Shown here: one piece after another, positions 7,466-17,499 of the stretch
How the letters are laid out: every line of letters begins with the position of its first letter
How positions within the stretch are numbered: position 1 is the first letter of the stretch
NCBI GenBank assembly: GCA_045576455.1
Contig: JAZNGM010000006.1
Coordinates: forward strand, 1-49,712
Direction of reading: 5' to 3'
DNA: 49,712 nt
DNA from: RGIG4034 sp045576455
GTDB lineage: Bacteria > Bacillota > Clostridia > Lachnospirales > Lachnospiraceae
The notes under the pieces: model-generated
What the model was told of the DNA's origin: nothing
What the model saw: the letters and a program-made list of their open reading frames with translations, nothing else
Database searches by the model: none
Program-made: the position numbers and the translations under genes

Positions 7466-9136
7466 TTAGAATAATCCTGTTATTACCCCATTACTGTCAA
7501 CATCAATTTTAAATGCTGCCGGCTCTTTAGGTAACCCCGGCATTGTCATAATTGTACCGGTTATGGCAACGATAAAGCCTGCTCCTGCCGATACATATAC
7601 TTCACGAATATTGATTTCAAAATCTTTAGGGCAACCTAACTTTGTTGGGTCATCTGATAAAGAATATTGGTTTTTAGCCATACAAACAGGAAATCTGTCA
7701 AATCCCAACTGATTAAGTCTTTCAATCTGCTTTTCAGCCGCAGCACTGAAATTAACACTTGCCGCACCATAGATTTCTTTGGAAATAGTAATTATCTTAT
7801 CCTTAATTGACATATCATCCGGATAGATAGGGGCGAAATTGCTTTCTTTATTTTCCAAAGTATACAGTACTTTATTAGCAAGTTCTATTCCGCCATCACC
7901 GCCTTTTTCCCAAACTTCGGATAGGGCAAATTCACATTGTCTTTCTTCGCAGAAGTTTCTTACAAATGCAATTTCCTTTTCCGTATCTGTTATAAAGGAA
8001 TTTAGCGTTACTATAATCGGAACCCCGTACTTTTTAAGATTCTCAATATGCTTTTCCAAGTTAGAAATACCGATTTTTAATGCATCAACATTTTCAGCAT
8101 TTAAATCCTTTTTCAAAACACCGCCATTATACTTCAAAGCACGGATTGTTGCAACCAAAACTACTGCATCCGGCTTTAAGCCTGCCATACGGCACTTAAT
8201 GTCAAAGAACTTTTCAGCACCAAGATCAGCACCGAATCCGGCTTCCGTAATTACATAATCAGCCATCTTTAAGGCTGTTTTTGTTGCTCTTACACTATTA
8301 CATCCATGTGCAATATTAGCAAACGGTCCGCCATGAACGATTGCCGGTGTATGTTCAAGCGTCTGGATAACATTCGGTTTCATGGCGTCCTTTAACAGTG
8401 CAGCCATTGCCCCTACCGCATTTAACTGTTTACAGGTAACCGGTTGATTGTCCATGTCATAGGCAACAACAATACGTCCCAAACGCTCTTTGAGATCCTC
8501 CATATCTTTTGCAAGACATAAAATAGCCATAGTTTCTGAAGCAACCGTTATTACAAAATGGTCTTCCCTTACAAAGCCATCTGTTTTAGCTCCCATACCA
8601 ACAATTACGTTACGAAGCACTCTGTCATTCATATCAAGACATCTTTTCCACACAATCTGTCTCGGATCAATTCTAAGCGTATTCCCCTGCTGGATGTGAT
8701 TATCAAGCATTGCAGCGAGCAAATTATTTGCTGTTGTTATTGCATGAAAATCACCGGTAAAATGTAAATTCAAATCTTCCATTGGGACAACCTGTGCATT
8801 ACCACCACCGGCCGCGCCACCTTTTACACCAAAACATGGGCCCAAAGATGGTTCTCTAAGTGCAATTATCGCTTTTTTATTTAATTTACCGAAAGCCTGA
8901 CCAAGTCCAACCGTTGTAGTTGTCTTGCCTTCACCGGCAGGCGTAGGATTTATGGCTGTTACCAAAATCAGTTTTCCATCCGCATTTTCAGAAATACTGC
9001 GGATATATTCATCTGACAACTTAGCTTTATACTTTCCGTATAATTCCAAATCATCTTCCGATATTCCCAAGGGTTGTACTACTTCCTTAATAGGTTTCAG
9101 TTTACAGCTCTGTGCAATTTCGATATCAGTTTTCAT
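7466..9136 (-). CDS. fhs: Formate-tetrahydrofolate ligase
   Basis: ATP-dependent ligase making 10-formyl-tetrahydrofolate from formate, feeding purine synthesis and C1 metabolism. The 556-residue product matches the family length. Visible signatures are the P-loop INPTPAGEGKTTTTVGL, LREPSLGPCFGVKGGAAGGG, GDFHAITTANNLLAAM and VHGGPFANIAHGCNS. The upstream in-frame ATG at 9151 is rejected in favour of the ATG at 9136, which follows GAGGG by 6-7 bases. It sits between ftsK (21 bases upstream) and folD. Fhs plus FolD without other Wood-Ljungdahl genes in view suggests biosynthetic C1 use rather than acetogenesis. Confidence 0.97.
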   Translation of the reverse strand: MKTDIEIAQSCKLKPIKEVVQPLGISEDDLELYGKYKAKLSDEYIRSISENADGKLILVTAINPTPAGEGKTTTTVGLGQAFGKLNKKAIIALREPSLGPCFGVKGGAAGGGNAQVVPMEDLNLHFTGDFHAITTANNLLAAMLDNHIQQGNTLRIDPRQIVWKRCLDMNDRVLRNVIVGMGAKTDGFVREDHFVITVASETMAILCLAKDMEDLKERLGRIVVAYDMDNQPVTCKQLNAVGAMAALLKDAMKPNVIQTLEHTPAIVHGGPFANIAHGCNSVRATKTALKMADYVITEAGFGADLGAEKFFDIKCRMAGLKPDAVVLVATIRALKYNGGVLKKDLNAENVDALKIGISNLEKHIENLKKYGVPIIVTLNSFITDTEKEIAFVRNFCEERQCEFALSEVWEKGGDGGIELANKVLYTLENKESNFAPIYPDDMSIKDKIITISKEIYGAASVNFSAAAEKQIERLNQLGFDRFPVCMAKNQYSLSDDPTKLGCPKDFEINIREVYVSAGAGFIVAITGTIMTMPGLPKEPAAFKIDVDSNGVITGLF

Positions 9137-9157
9137 AGTCTGCCCTCTCATAAAAAA

Positions 9158-11770
9158 TTATAAATATTCACTTATATAGTCCTCAAACTGCTGCGGACTC
9201 ATTAAAACAGTTCTGGGTTTAGTGCTTTCTTCTTCACTTACAACACCGGCTTCACACAATTGATCCATAATACGTGCCGCACGGTTAAACCCAATTTTAA
9301 ATGCACGTTGCAACATACCGATAGAAGCTTTATCTTTTTCAAGAATTAATCTTCCGGCATCTGCAAAATACGGATCATATTCACTACCACCATCCTGTGA
9401 TGAGAATCCGCCGTTTCCGCCTTCCGTGAAAGAATTCATTTTACTTGCCAAATCTTCCTGTGGTTCTATAATGATATCCTGACTCTTAATAAAATCAACG
9501 ATATCCACTACTTCCTTATCTGAAACAAAGGCACCTTGAATTCTTGTAGGCTTATTCATGCCTTGCGGATAAAAGAGCATATCTCCTTTTCCTAAAAGCT
9601 TTTCTGCCCCGTTCATATCCAGAATTGTTCTTGAATCCACACCACTTGCTACAGAAAATGCAATTCTACTTGGCATATTGGCTTTAATAAGACCTGTAAT
9701 AACATCTACAGACGGTCTCTGTGTAGCTATAATAAGATGTATACCGGCTGCTCGTGCAAGCTGTGCCAATCTACAGATTGATTCCTCTACAGATTGTTGT
9801 GCTGCCATCATAAGGTCGGCAAGCTCATCTACGATTATTACAATCTGAGGCATCTTAGGTGGTGCTTCATCACCCTTTACAGCCCTTAATTCTTCTGCTT
9901 TTGCATTATAATGTGCAAGGTCCTTCACATTATAGTCCGCGAACACTTTATATCTTCGCGTCATTTCCTCAACACCCCAATGAAGTGCTCCGGCCGCCTT
10001 TTTAGGATCGGTTACTACCGGTAACAAAAGATGCGGTATTCCGTTGAACACACTTAATTCAACAACCTTAGGATCAATCATGATAAACTTAACATCTTCA
10101 GGATTTGCACGATATAAAATTGAAACAATTAACGTATTAATACAAACCGATTTACCGGAACCGGTCGCTCCTGCAATAAGTACATGAAGCATTTTTGCTA
10201 TATCTGCCACAACCGTCTGCCCTGCCAGGTCTTTACCTACTGCAAACGGTATGTTGGATTGATTCTTCTTAAATTCCGGCGATTCTAACAGTTCACGCAA
10301 ACCAACTGCTGTATTTTCTTTATTAGGCACCTCAATTCCTACAGCCGCCTTACCCGGTATCGGTGCTTCGATACGGATATCCGTAGCCGCCAGATTGAGT
10401 TTAATATCATCCGCAAGCGCAACAATTTTACTTACCTTTACCCCAAGCTCCGGTTGTACTTCATATCTTGTTACTGCCGGACCTTTACTAATATCGGTAA
10501 TGGTAACCTTAACACCGAAGATTTCCAGTGTTTGCTTCAAACGCATTGCCGTTTCTTTTAACTGTTGCGGGGAATCCCCTGTTACGCTGTTATCCGTTTT
10601 ATTCAATAAAGAGGTAGGCGGAAGTACATATTTCTTTGCCGGTCTTTTACCTTGCGGCATAACAAAAGGAGTACTTTCCTGTTGCGTTTTATTCTGTGTC
10701 TGCTGTCTGTTTTCAACCTCAACTGCCGGTTTTTCAGGCTTTTCATATTTTACCGTTTTTTCAATCACAACCGGCTTTTCACCCATAACCGGTGCCACAC
10801 GGTTCTGATTACTATGTACTAATCCCTTCGGCTCAGGAATAGTATCATCAAACATCATATCACGATAATCCGTTTCCGTAATAGTCTGCTCTTCTTCCTC
10901 TTCATTCAAAATAATTTCATGAAGATTATCTCCACCTATTTCATTTTTCTTAACCTCCGGTTCAAGGCGTAAGTCCTTCATAACACCGGTTACGCGCTTG
11001 TCCATTCTTTTTGGCTTTTTAACTTCAATTTCCACATCATCAATATCCGTATCATCTTCATCAATAATGTCATCTTCGTCATCTGAAAGCTCATCTTCAA
11101 GCGCTTTTTGCATTCTTTTTTGTTTTCTTTTTTCAGATTCCTTTATCGCATTTTCATATACTTTTTCACTGCTACGTTTTATCTGTCCCACCAGGGATTT
11201 TTCTGTCATTATTACGATACAGATTACAGAAATAACCAACACTACCAATATCGTACCGGCCTTTGATAAATACTGATACAAGAAATATGTAAGGATACCG
11301 GGCAATACACCACCGCCACTAAAATTGTGTGCGGACAGTGTATACAATTCTTTAAAAATATTTTCTCCGCTGATTAGGGAAAAATCATAACTAAAAAGTT
11401 CAATGAGTACTCCTGCCATATATAGAAGGATTGCACCCGATATAACTTTCTTCTTAACGAATTTACTGTTCTTATTCATCACATATATAATAATTCCAAA
11501 AAACAAAACAAACGGAATAATATATGAAATTATACCAAAAAGTCCAAATAACACTTTCTTAACAGCTACGCCGAAAGAACCTGAAAGTCCAAAATTGCAA
11601 AGAAAAATAAAAACTGATAAAGCAAAAAGGAGAATCGTTAATATTTCCAATTGTTCCTTCTTTTTCTTGGTTTCCTGCATCTGTTTAGTATTTCTTGTTC
11701 TGTTACCGGCAGGCTTTTTATTATTGCTATTCTTTGTTGTAGTTTTCTTACGATTTGAAGATGCTGCCAT
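9158..11770 (-). CDS. ftsK: DNA translocase FtsK/SpoIIIE
   Basis: Hexameric ATP-driven DNA pump acting at the division or sporulation septum. The 870-residue protein has a basic, Asn-rich N-terminus, about four transmembrane helices in the first ~190 residues, a long acidic/charged linker (about 215-400), the motor domain with Walker A GATGSGKS (about 534-541) and Walker B IVIIVDELADLM, the HLIIATQRPSVDVITGLIK segment, and a C-terminal winged-helix gamma domain (about 800-865; IGMLQRAFKIGFNRAARIMDQL) that reads KOPS/SRS orientation sequences. An upstream TTG start exists at 11788, but the ATG at 11770 has AAGAGG 7 bases upstream. First gene of the operon running to rlmH. Confidence 0.93.
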   Translation of the reverse strand: MAASSNRKKTTTKNSNNKKPAGNRTRNTKQMQETKKKKEQLEILTILLFALSVFIFLCNFGLSGSFGVAVKKVLFGLFGIISYIIPFVLFFGIIIYVMNKNSKFVKKKVISGAILLYMAGVLIELFSYDFSLISGENIFKELYTLSAHNFSGGGVLPGILTYFLYQYLSKAGTILVVLVISVICIVIMTEKSLVGQIKRSSEKVYENAIKESEKRKQKRMQKALEDELSDDEDDIIDEDDTDIDDVEIEVKKPKRMDKRVTGVMKDLRLEPEVKKNEIGGDNLHEIILNEEEEEQTITETDYRDMMFDDTIPEPKGLVHSNQNRVAPVMGEKPVVIEKTVKYEKPEKPAVEVENRQQTQNKTQQESTPFVMPQGKRPAKKYVLPPTSLLNKTDNSVTGDSPQQLKETAMRLKQTLEIFGVKVTITDISKGPAVTRYEVQPELGVKVSKIVALADDIKLNLAATDIRIEAPIPGKAAVGIEVPNKENTAVGLRELLESPEFKKNQSNIPFAVGKDLAGQTVVADIAKMLHVLIAGATGSGKSVCINTLIVSILYRANPEDVKFIMIDPKVVELSVFNGIPHLLLPVVTDPKKAAGALHWGVEEMTRRYKVFADYNVKDLAHYNAKAEELRAVKGDEAPPKMPQIVIIVDELADLMMAAQQSVEESICRLAQLARAAGIHLIIATQRPSVDVITGLIKANMPSRIAFSVASGVDSRTILDMNGAEKLLGKGDMLFYPQGMNKPTRIQGAFVSDKEVVDIVDFIKSQDIIIEPQEDLASKMNSFTEGGNGGFSSQDGGSEYDPYFADAGRLILEKDKASIGMLQRAFKIGFNRAARIMDQLCEAGVVSEEESTKPRTVLMSPQQFEDYISEYL

Positions 11771-11810
11771 CCCATAACCTCTTTTCAATTATAAATCCAT
11801 AGTCTAAAGC

Positions 11811-11839
11811 ATTATATCATTTTTCTTTATGTTTTTCAA
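11811..11839 (-). promoter_or_regulatory. Promoter for the ftsK-fhs-folD-nfnAB-rlmH operon
   Basis: On the minus strand TTGAAA (11839-11834) and TATAAT (11816-11811) are 17 bases apart. The -35 lies inside the end of the ClpP-like gene, and transcription would begin about 34 bases before the ftsK ATG. Confidence 0.6.
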
Positions 11840-12479
11840 TGAATGAATACAATTTATCAAAGGCTTTTGAAAGTCCGCCGATTTCATTAATAATGCCATT
11901 TTTAACCGCTTCTTCGCCAACCAGAATCGTCCCGATATCTTTAGAAAGATTCTGCGTAGCCATCATAAGTTTTGTCAGATGTTCCTCTGTTACATCACAA
12001 TGTCCGGATATAAAACGCACTATCCTGTCCTGAATCATCTGAAAATAATCATACGTTTGTTTTGCACCGATTACCGTTCCGTTTACCCTGACAGGATGTA
12101 TTACCATAGTTCCTGTAGGTACAATAAATGAATAATCCGTACTTACCGCAATCGGAACACCTATAGAGTGACTTCCTCCAAGCACTAAAGATACCGTAGG
12201 CTTTGAAAGCGAAGCTATCATTTCTGCTATGGCAAGTCCTGCTTCAACATCACCCCCCATTGTATTTAACAGTATTAACAACCCATCAATATCATCATCC
12301 AGCTCCACCTCTGCAAGTTTCGGTAAAATATGCTCATACTTGGTAGCTTTAGCATTAGACGGAAGCTGGTCATGCCCTTCTATTTCACCAACAACGGTAA
12401 GCATACATATACCCGGCATTTTATCTGTCTTATATACCTTGATTTCCCCATAATCCTTGATATTTTCAATAATCTCCAT
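11817..12479 (-). CDS. ClpP-class serine protease (TepA-like)
   Basis: 220-residue ClpP/crotonase-fold protein resembling Bacillus TepA. The likely nucleophile is Ser105 in the GGSHSIGVPIAV motif. The general base is His128 in MVIHPVR. An oxyanion segment reads NTMGGDVEAGLAIAEMI. Family members lack the ClpP axial loops and are thought to degrade signal peptides or to act without Clp ATPases. The gene has an AAAGGAG site next to the ATG and lies just upstream of ftsK, as this gene often does in Firmicutes. It sits after the terminator at 12504-12530. No clear own promoter was found, so read-through may contribute. Confidence 0.8.
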   Translation of the reverse strand: MEIIENIKDYGEIKVYKTDKMPGICMLTVVGEIEGHDQLPSNAKATKYEHILPKLAEVELDDDIDGLLILLNTMGGDVEAGLAIAEMIASLSKPTVSLVLGGSHSIGVPIAVSTDYSFIVPTGTMVIHPVRVNGTVIGAKQTYDYFQMIQDRIVRFISGHCDVTEEHLTKLMMATQNLSKDIGTILVGEEAVKNGIINEIGGLSKAFDKLYSFIEKHKEK

Positions 12480-12497
12480 ATTGGTTCTCCTTTGATA

Positions 12498-12530
12498 TAA
12501 AAATAAGAGGCAGCATATCGCTACCCCTTA
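12498..12530 (-). terminator. Intrinsic terminator after the membrane-protein operon
   Basis: On the minus strand TAAGGGGTAGC (12530-12520) pairs with GCTGCCTCTTA (12514-12504) with two G-U pairs around a 5-base loop, followed by TTTTTAT. It closes the CorC-yebC-metY-membrane protein transcript. Confidence 0.65.
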
Positions 12531-12554
12531 TATTATTCATAGGAATCCATAAAA

Positions 12555-14075
12555 TTATTCTATATCATAATCATCATTTTCCGTTATTTCAATATCAAAT
12601 TTCATTAAATCTTCCGGAACCTCCACTGCATAGTTAAGTTCTTTTTTAACATGCTTTTTAGGTCCTTTTAACGGGTTATGAAGCGGTTGTCCCGGGAGTG
12701 GTTGTGCTGAAAGCGGTTGTGCCGGAAGCGGTTGTCCTTGGAGTTCTTCATCCTGACCGGTGATAACTCCCGTATTGACGGTATTATCAATTTTATTATC
12801 GTCCATAATTACCTCCTCAGTTACCACTGCATCCTCCTCTTCTTCATCCGTGATTGTAACAATATACAAAGGTTCATTAAAGCAGAAACCTAAAACAAGC
12901 ATTATGAAAAAAACAAAAAGCATTTCATATTCAGGCCCCATAATCCCCATTACATATAAAGCAGCAAATAAAAGAAGTGATACAAATGCAATATATACTG
13001 GCTGTGCTTTTTTTTCACATCTAAAAAACCATACTACCCAAATAAGGGAAAGCAAAAGTGACACGCCTATAAAGATGGCATAATCCGAAACATATAAACG
13101 CTCCGGAATGAAGGTGATTAAAGATGTTAATTCTTCCCACTTGCAATAAATCGCATCAACAAATCCCATTGAGTTAACAACACAAACAATGAAAGCAGCA
13201 ATTAAAAAGCCTGCAACAAACAGAACCGGCGTTAGGATAAGAAATTCTCTTTTTCCAAACTTACTATTATCCCCCTTAATCATCACAATAAGGATAAATA
13301 TGGCAAGCAACACGATCATTAACCATTCTTCATAAAAAAGTACTCCTGCCATGACCACATCTATACACGATGCAATGATACAGAACACTTTACATTTTTC
13401 ACTTATAATCCCTTTCAAAAAGTGTGTAAACCAAAAAAACAAAAGGGCAAAAAGCAAAAAATTCACATGTATTTCACTTACATAAGACAATTTTTCTACC
13501 GTCGGCATAATACCGAAGAAAAGGGTTACGCCCAAAAACGCCGCAACATCTCCTGCTATTTTTCTTACTGCAGCATATAATAAAATCATTGTAAGAACAC
13601 TGATAACAAGGATTGCCATTACGGCTGCTTCTTCACGGTTTCCTAAATAAATTGCAAAAAAATGAATAATATCACTTAATATACCACTGGCAAACGATTC
13701 CCCATATGAAAAATACTTGTATCCGCCTTGTGTTACCAACGCATTCTCATACAGAGCAACATTTCCCGTAAGGTGTATTGCACTTTGTATTATGTAAATC
13801 GCACGAATTGCTACAATCCATATCACGGATACTACCGGAAGCAATACACGCAAAGCTTTCGGAACCCTTATTTGGTTCTTTGGTACTACTTTAGAAACCA
13901 TAAAATAAATAAAAAAGCATATCAAAACAGCACCTGCTGTAATACCTGCAGATGCCGCCTTATTAAATTCAAAATCAATGCTTAAACGGAAGATGGTAAA
14001 GCACAAAAAAGATACTATAACAATTGAATAGATAAACCATAATGAATATGCCATATAATTTCTTTTTTGTGTCAT
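12555..14075 (-). CDS. Polytopic membrane protein with a QPL-repeat tail
   Basis: 506 residues with about 11-12 predicted transmembrane helices up to residue ~410. A cytoplasmic-looking tail follows, rich in acidic residues and carrying five short tandem repeats of the type (G/A)QPLP/S (DNA about 12677-12745). The layout (an aromatic-rich loop after helix 3, FAIYLGNREEAA, then paired long helices) resembles GT-C-type glycosyltransferase or polymer-handling membrane proteins, but I see no convincing catalytic motif, so function stays open. The start at 14075 was preferred over 14087 because GGGGG precedes it by 5 bases. Last gene of the operon, 28 bases after metY. Confidence 0.55.
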   Translation of the reverse strand: MTQKRNYMAYSLWFIYSIVIVSFLCFTIFRLSIDFEFNKAASAGITAGAVLICFFIYFMVSKVVPKNQIRVPKALRVLLPVVSVIWIVAIRAIYIIQSAIHLTGNVALYENALVTQGGYKYFSYGESFASGILSDIIHFFAIYLGNREEAAVMAILVISVLTMILLYAAVRKIAGDVAAFLGVTLFFGIMPTVEKLSYVSEIHVNFLLFALLFFWFTHFLKGIISEKCKVFCIIASCIDVVMAGVLFYEEWLMIVLLAIFILIVMIKGDNSKFGKREFLILTPVLFVAGFLIAAFIVCVVNSMGFVDAIYCKWEELTSLITFIPERLYVSDYAIFIGVSLLLSLIWVVWFFRCEKKAQPVYIAFVSLLLFAALYVMGIMGPEYEMLFVFFIMLVLGFCFNEPLYIVTITDEEEEDAVVTEEVIMDDNKIDNTVNTGVITGQDEELQGQPLPAQPLSAQPLPGQPLHNPLKGPKKHVKKELNYAVEVPEDLMKFDIEITENDDYDIE

Positions 14076-14102
14076 AAATACCCCCATCCACTCTTCTGAT
14101 TA

Positions 14103-15383
14103 TTAAACTGATTCTAATGCCTGTTCGATATCCGCAATAATATCTTTTGCATCTTCAATACCTACGGAAAAACGAATCATTCCCGGATCAACACCGGCTT
14201 CTTTAAGTTGTTCATCCGTCAACTGTCTGTGTGTATGGCTTGCCGGATGAAGCGCACAGGTTCTTGCATCAGCAACATGCGTTACAATAGCTGCAAGCTT
14301 TAAGGAATCCATAAAACGTATTCCTGCCTCACGGCCACCTTTTACACCAAAGGAAACAACGCCACACGTTCCGTTAGGCATGTATTTTTTTGCATTCTCA
14401 TAATACTTATCGCCTTCAAGACCCGGATAATTAACCCATTCTACCTTCGGGTTTTTAGAAAGGAACTGCGCTACTGCAAGGGCATTCTCACAGTGTTTTT
14501 TCATTCTTAAAGGTAAAGTCTCAAGCCCCAGGTTAACATAAAACGCATTTTGTGGTGACTGGATTGCACCAAGATCTCTCATAAGTTGCACAGTTGCCTT
14601 TGTAATATATGCACCTTTACCAAAGCTTTCTACATACGTAATACCATGATATGACGGATCCGGCTCACACAGTCCCGGGAATTTATCTTTATACTTCATC
14701 CAGTCAAAATTACCGGAATCTACAATAGCACCACCCACAGCAGTAGCATGTCCATCCATATATTTGGTTGTTGAATGTGTTACTATGTCAACACCGAATT
14801 CAAACGGTCTGCAGTTAACCGGAGTTGGGAATGTATTATCAACAATAACAGGTACACCATGTGCATGTGCCACTTTTACAAACTTATCAAAATCAAGCAC
14901 TGTAAGTGCCGGATTTGCAATAGATTCTGCAAGTACGCACTTTGTGTTTTCGCGGAATGCTGCACTAAGTTCTTCTTCCGTACAATCAGGATCAATCAAC
15001 GTACAATCAATTCCCATCTTCTTCATGGTTACCGTAAGAAGATTAAAAGTTCCTCCATATACTTTTGAAGACATAATTACATGTCCGCCGGCTTCGCATA
15101 TATTAAATACTGCAAAGAAATTGGCAGCCTGACCTGATGATGTGAGCATTGCAGCCACACCGCCTTCAAGTTCACAGATTTTCTGAGCAACAAAATCATT
15201 GGTTGGGTTCTGAAGTCTTGTATAAAAATAGCCTGAAGCTTCAAGATCAAACAACTTACCCATCTGCTCAGATGTCTCATATTTAAAAGTAGTACTCTGT
15301 ATTATCGGCAATACTCTTGGTTCACCGTTCTTAGGAACCCAGCCTGACTGGACACATTTTGTTCCTGTTTCAAATTCGCTCAT
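14103..15383 (-). CDS. metY: O-acetylhomoserine sulfhydrylase MetY
   Basis: PLP-dependent enzyme (Cys/Met metabolism family) that combines O-acetylhomoserine with sulfide to give homocysteine. The 426-residue length fits the OAH sulfhydrylase subgroup, which is longer than cystathionine synthases/lyases (~390). Signatures are FETGTKCVQSGW near the start, YFYTRLQNPTND, the PLP loop MLTSSGQAAN, the PLP-binding lysine in VTHSTTKYMDGH, and the C-terminal HVADARTCALHPASHTHRQL and RFSVGIEDAKDI. It lies between yebC and the membrane protein. No SAM or T-box leader is visible in the 26-base gap, so control is probably from the operon promoter. Confidence 0.93.
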   Translation of the reverse strand: MSEFETGTKCVQSGWVPKNGEPRVLPIIQSTTFKYETSEQMGKLFDLEASGYFYTRLQNPTNDFVAQKICELEGGVAAMLTSSGQAANFFAVFNICEAGGHVIMSSKVYGGTFNLLTVTMKKMGIDCTLIDPDCTEEELSAAFRENTKCVLAESIANPALTVLDFDKFVKVAHAHGVPVIVDNTFPTPVNCRPFEFGVDIVTHSTTKYMDGHATAVGGAIVDSGNFDWMKYKDKFPGLCEPDPSYHGITYVESFGKGAYITKATVQLMRDLGAIQSPQNAFYVNLGLETLPLRMKKHCENALAVAQFLSKNPKVEWVNYPGLEGDKYYENAKKYMPNGTCGVVSFGVKGGREAGIRFMDSLKLAAIVTHVADARTCALHPASHTHRQLTDEQLKEAGVDPGMIRFSVGIEDAKDIIADIEQALESV

Positions 15384-15409
15384 ACCTTTTACCTCTATTC
15401 TAAAAAAAT

Positions 15410-16138
15410 TTACTCATTCCAGTTTGTATATACATACTGTACATCGTCATCTTCATCCAGCAAATCAAGCGTTTTCTGTAATGATTTAATAGCTACTTCA
15501 TCCGTAAGATCCACATAATTCTGCGGTATCATCGTAACTTCTGCCTGTGCTGTAACAATATTAGCATCCTGAATAGCCTTATAAACCGCATCAAAATCAT
15601 CCGGCATGGTAAGGATTTCAAAGCAATCCTCTTCTTCCGCAAAATCTTCTGCGCCTGCATCCAACGCCATCATCATAAGTTCATCCGGATCCATGTCACA
15701 TTCTTCTTTATCGATAATAATCTGTCCTTTTCTGTCAAACATAAAAGACACACAGCCCTGTGCTCCAATGCTGCCGTTACCTTTTGTAAACGCATTTCTT
15801 ACATTAGCTGCGGTTCTGTTCTTATTATCTGTAAGCGCTTCTACAATTATGGCTATACCGTTTGGTCCGTAACCTTCATAGGTTACATACTCGTAATTAA
15901 CACTTGAGCCTTCACCGGAAGCTTTTTTAATACCTCTTTCAATAGTATCATTCGGCATATTATTAGCTTTTGCTTTCTGGATAACCGTAGCCAGCTTGAA
16001 GTTATTGCTTGGATCCGGTCCACCCTCTTTTACCGCAACAGCAATTTCTCTACCGATAATAGTAAAGATTTTACCTTTTGCTGCATCATTTTTCTCTTTT
16101 TTATGCTTGATGTTTGCAAATTTTGAATGTCCTGACAT
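15410..16138 (-). CDS. YebC/TACO1-family regulator or translation factor
   Basis: 242-residue protein with the invariant N-terminal MSGHSKFANIKHKKEKNDAAKGKIF of the YebC/PmpR family. It also carries NMPNDTIERGIKKASGE, YEGYGPNGIAIIVEALTDNKNRTA and GSIGAQGCVSFMFDRKG. Family members have been described as DNA-binding regulators, and others as translation factors that relieve ribosome stalling at proline-rich stretches, so the exact role here is undecided. AAAGGAG precedes the ATG. It is the second gene of the operon, 30 bases after the CorC-like gene. Confidence 0.93.
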   Translation of the reverse strand: MSGHSKFANIKHKKEKNDAAKGKIFTIIGREIAVAVKEGGPDPSNNFKLATVIQKAKANNMPNDTIERGIKKASGEGSSVNYEYVTYEGYGPNGIAIIVEALTDNKNRTAANVRNAFTKGNGSIGAQGCVSFMFDRKGQIIIDKEECDMDPDELMMMALDAGAEDFAEEEDCFEILTMPDDFDAVYKAIQDANIVTAQAEVTMIPQNYVDLTDEVAIKSLQKTLDLLDEDDDVQYVYTNWNE

Positions 16139-16168
16139 TTATACTTTCTCCTTTGAAATAAATAATAA

Positions 16169-17464
16169 TCAATTAATTTTCTTAACAAGAACTTCCTGTA
16201 TCATTCTTTCATTAACTGTTAGGATTTTAAAATTATAATCCCCTACATCAATATCAAAATCTTCATTCTCATCAGGAATCTTGTCCATTTTCGATATAAG
16301 GAAACCATTTAAGGTATCAAATTCTTCTTCGTTAAATTCTATTTGAAGCATTTCCTCCAAATCACGCAACGGGGTCATGCCTTCAATAACATACTCATCC
16401 TGTCCTTTTTGTTCGATAAAATCCTCTTCCTCATCGTATTCATCTTCAATGTTACCGACAATTTCTTCAAGTATGTCTTCCATAGCAATAAGACCGGAGG
16501 TCTGGCCGTACTCATCCACGACAATAACCATCTGCGTCTTAGAACTCTGCATTTCTTTAAAAAGAGCATCTATGTTTTTAGTTTCCGGCACGAAACTAAC
16601 TTCCCTAATCAAATCTTCAATCTTTATAATGAGCTCATTTTCCGCATCACCGATATTATGGCGGCGCATTGCATCCTTTAAATGTATCAATCCCACAATA
16701 TGATCAAGATTATCTTCATATACCGGATACCTGCTGTAGTTTCCTTCCAGCATTATGTGAATCGCTTCTTTTAATTTAACATCGGAAGGAAGGGCGGAAA
16801 TATTTTGACGGTTTGTCATAATATCATGCGCCTCTTTATCGCAAAACTCGAAGATATTTGTTATCATCTTCGCTTCGCTTTCCAAAAGGACACCTTGCTC
16901 ATGCCCCTCATTAACCATTGACAATATTTCATCTTCCGTCACATCAAAGGAATCCGTTTTACTCTTTATTCCGAATAACATAAGCAACACATTACCAAGT
17001 AATGTAATGATCATTGTAATCGGTGTAAAAATCACCATGATGACATATGTAAAGGTTATACACTTATATGCCCACTGCATGGAATAACGGTTACCCAGAC
17101 GTCTTGGAATATAAATTCCAAAAGTCAACAATACATACAACATAACTACTAACGCTACCGCCAACGCCACATACGGGTGTTCCATAGCCTTAAAGTAATG
17201 TGTATTCAGATAATTAACATATACACCACCCACAATAAGCGGAATACCTGAAATAATTACATTCACTGTATTCACATACTTAAAAGGATTATCCATTATC
17301 TTCAACAACTTATCTGTTTTTTTCTTTTTTGAAGACAATGACTCCTTTACAATTTCTTTTGCCGATAAGTTATGAATCGCTGCTTCAAAACCCGAAAAAA
17401 CAAATTCAACCATTAATAATAAAACAAATATAACTATGCCCGCCGCGGGCCCGATACTGTCCAT
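16169..17464 (-). CDS. CNNM/CorC-type membrane protein with CBS domains
   Basis: 431 residues with the HlyC/CorC (CNNM) architecture. Residues 1-190 hold an N-terminal DUF21/CNNM membrane domain with about four hydrophobic helices (VIFVLLLMVEFVFSGFEAA opens it). A tandem CBS pair follows (about 205-340; MTNRQNISALPSD, RYPVYEDNLDHIVGLIHLKD, VVDEYGQTSGLIAMEDILEEIVGNI). The C-terminus is a CorC_HlyC domain (about 355-430; DEYVIEGMTPLRDLEEML). Such proteins are associated with magnesium or cobalt efflux, and the old hemolysin label is misleading. First gene of the operon, with AAGGAGG before the ATG and its own promoter. Confidence 0.85.
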   Translation of the reverse strand: MDSIGPAAGIVIFVLLLMVEFVFSGFEAAIHNLSAKEIVKESLSSKKKKTDKLLKIMDNPFKYVNTVNVIISGIPLIVGGVYVNYLNTHYFKAMEHPYVALAVALVVMLYVLLTFGIYIPRRLGNRYSMQWAYKCITFTYVIMVIFTPITMIITLLGNVLLMLFGIKSKTDSFDVTEDEILSMVNEGHEQGVLLESEAKMITNIFEFCDKEAHDIMTNRQNISALPSDVKLKEAIHIMLEGNYSRYPVYEDNLDHIVGLIHLKDAMRRHNIGDAENELIIKIEDLIREVSFVPETKNIDALFKEMQSSKTQMVIVVDEYGQTSGLIAMEDILEEIVGNIEDEYDEEEDFIEQKGQDEYVIEGMTPLRDLEEMLQIEFNEEEFDTLNGFLISKMDKIPDENEDFDIDVGDYNFKILTVNERMIQEVLVKKIN

Positions 17465-17499
17465 AAATCCTCCTTGTTATGACAAAAATATTACATTTC

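Noticed and set aside
14076..15409. SAM riboswitch or T-box near metY
   Set aside because: Gaps around metY are only about 26-28 bases, too short for a leader RNA.
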